A stretch of DNA of 64,000 bases from Orientallactaga sibirica (taxonomy: Eukaryota > Chordata > Mammalia > Rodentia > Dipodidae), in NCBI GenBank assembly GCA_036365145.1, contig JAEOAD010001365.1:4425001-4489000 (forward strand). The letters run 5' to 3'. Positions 55,324 to 58,300 of the stretch are shown piece by piece; position 1 is the first letter of the stretch, and every line of letters begins with the position of its first letter. The notes below the pieces were generated by a model that had not been told where the DNA came from, searched no databases, and was given only the letters and a program-made list of their open reading frames with translations. The translations under genes and the position numbers were made by a program.

Positions 55324-58300
55324 CAGAAAGAAATGACACATTTATTAAGAAGCCACACAGATAAAAATGATGCTTATAAAATGAGAAGAGGCCGGGGATG
55401 TAGCTCAGTGGTAGAATACTTGCCTAGGTTGCATGAAGCCCTGGGCTCTATCCCCAGCACTGCATAACTTGCGTAGGGTAGTACATACCTGTAGTCCCAG
55501 TATTCAGGAGATGGAGGTAGGGGGAGGTAGAGGCAGGAGGATCAGAAGTTCAAGGTCATGCTCAGCTACATATCTAGTTTGAGGCCAAACTGGGACCCAT
55601 GAGATCCTGTCTCGAAAAGAAAAGAACTGGAGCTGGGCAAAGCTCAGTGGCTGGCCACTTGTCTAATTGGTACGAAGTCCTGGGTTCTACCCCCAGCATG
55701 ACCAAAACATTGGGGATAGGAAGAAAGAAAAACAAAGTCAGCCTCTGATTACTAATGGGGATAGCAGCACTAGACACAAATCATTACACTGAAACCTGGC
55801 CAGGGTTAGAATCCAGCGACTTAGTAATAAACTAGACTGGTTAATAGTTTTCCAAACAGCCTTAGTCGGTGAGGGAAAGTTCTGTGTAGATGAATCCTAG
55901 CTCATGAATGCATGAGGAATGAGAGACATCACATGTCAAAAGCATGAACAAGGGGCCAGCTCAGCTGGTCAAGTTCATGCCATGAAAGCAGGGAGGACCT
56001 GAGTATGGGTCCCCAGTACCCACAAATAGCCTAGTATGGCAGCATGCGCCTGGAATCCCAGCACTGGGAAGGCAGACAGGAGGACTTCTGAGGCGTGCTG
56101 GCTAGCTCACTCACTTTAGAAAGAGAACCTGCCCCCAAAATAAGATGGGATGGCTGATGAGACATCAATGGATAAAGTGTTACCACACAAACCTGAGTAC
56201 CCACGTTCAGATCTCCAGAACCCACAGAAGCCGGAAACAGTAGCAAAGCCCTGTAAACCCCATGCACCTATGGGGAGGGAGGCGAAAACGGGAGACTCTC
56301 TCCTAAGCTTGTGGGCCAGCAAGTCTGGTAGAATGTAGTGGTGAACTACCAGAGACCCTACCAAAAGCAAGCAGGAAGGCCAGGACCAATGCCTGGGGCT
56401 GTCCTATGACTTCTACATGTGCCTATGCACAAATGAACACGCACACACATGCACACTGTACACCCTCACCAAAAAACAGTAAGACGAAGAGTGACAGAGG
56501 ACAGCTGATGTTGTCCTCCACATCATGCACTTGCACATGTGTTCCCTCACATATGAAACACACACACCAACCACATAAACATATACACACAATAAGAAGT
56601 GATATTATCCTCCAATTCAATACAACGTAAAATTCACAGCATAAGCCTTTTTTTTTTTTTTAGATAAAAAGTGACCCTAAGTTTATCCAAAGTCTTTCCA
56701 GATAATACAGAGGACAGTGGGAAATACAGAGGGAAAAGCTGACCCACCACAAGGAACTAAGCAGGAGATATATATATTTTCAAGGTAGGGTCTCACTCTA
56801 GTCCAGGTTGACCTGGAATTCACTATGTATTCTCAGGGTGGCCTCGAACTCCCAGCGATCTTCCTACTTTCTGCCTCCTGAGTGCTGGGATTAAAGGCTG
56901 CGCCACCACAGCCGACTTATAAAAATATTTTTAAAGGATCAACTTATCAGGTTTCATTTCTTCAATAAGCCAATGTTACAGGATAAATAATACACGATGT
57001 TATTAATGGCTACTTGGGGAGAGGAAATTCTAACTCTTCCTACATGACAAGAGAACCAACCACTCAGTGGACAATGGAGCTGCTGCTGCAAGAAAACAAA
57101 GACTGGCCAGGATGTAGAACACGTAAAAGAAGCATGAGTTGTCCAAAGTCATGAGCTACCGAGTGGCGGCAGCACCCGACTGAAACCCTGTGTCCTCTTG
57201 CTGAGGTTCCTGCACCTGTGTTGGGTCTACAATAATCTCCTGGCTCACGGGAACCCAGGAAGACAGCCCTAGTGCCCAGGTTCAGCCACATGCTCTCTCT
57301 TTTCCCCACAGGAACTTTGCCTAACTACCCTCTCCAGGACTAGAGTCAATCTTATATAAGGAACCTAGCAGTAAGCTTGGGAGGCAGAGGTAGGAGGAGT
57401 ACCGTGAGTTCGAGGCCACCCTGAGACTACATAGGGAATTCCAGGTAGCCTGGACTAGAATGAGACCCTGCCTCAGAAAAACAACAACAAAAAAAAGAAC
57501 CTAGCAATAGACAGTGCTTATAAGCAACTAAAAATCTTCCAAAGGCTTTTATTATGTAGGTTCCAGAATATTTGACATTTTGAGTAGAGTTTCAAGACAG
57601 TGATGATAGCAAATTTAAGTACATACCTGCCCTTCTTCCAGCATTAGTGGTTTTACGTCTATGTCTTGACACATGCCATTATAGAAGTCATTCATTGCAC
57701 TATTTAGTTTTTGATAGTCAACTTCTTGATCTAAAAAGTGACCACATCCTTTTATAATAACCCAGAAGCAACCTGGATCTTCAATCTGTAACATTTTAAA
57801 AGACAAAATGCATGATTTAAAATTAGAACCATGAGATATTAATCTTTAAAATCATATTACCTGTTTCTTCTGATTAAAAAAAAAAAGATTTGAGCCGGGC
57901 ATGGTGGCGCACACCTTTAATCCCAGCACTCGGGAGGCAGAGGTAGGAGGATCGCTGAGAGTTCAAGGCCACCCTGAGACTACATAGTTAATTCCAGGTC
58001 AGCCTGAGCTAGAGTGAGACCCTACCTCGAAAAACCAAAAAAAAAAAAAAAAGATTTGAGAAGCTGGGTGTGGTGGCACACACCTTTAATGCCAACACTT
58101 GGGGGGCAGAGGTAGGAAGATTGCTGTGAGTTTGAGGCCAGCCTGGAACTACAGGGTGAGTTCTAGGTCAGCCTGGGCTAGAGACCCTACTACCAAAAAA
58201 AAAAAAAAAAAAAAAAAAAAAAAGCCAGGTGTGGTGGCGCACGCCTTTAATTCCAGCACTGAGGAGGCAGAGTTAGGAGGATCACCGTGAGTTTGAGGCC

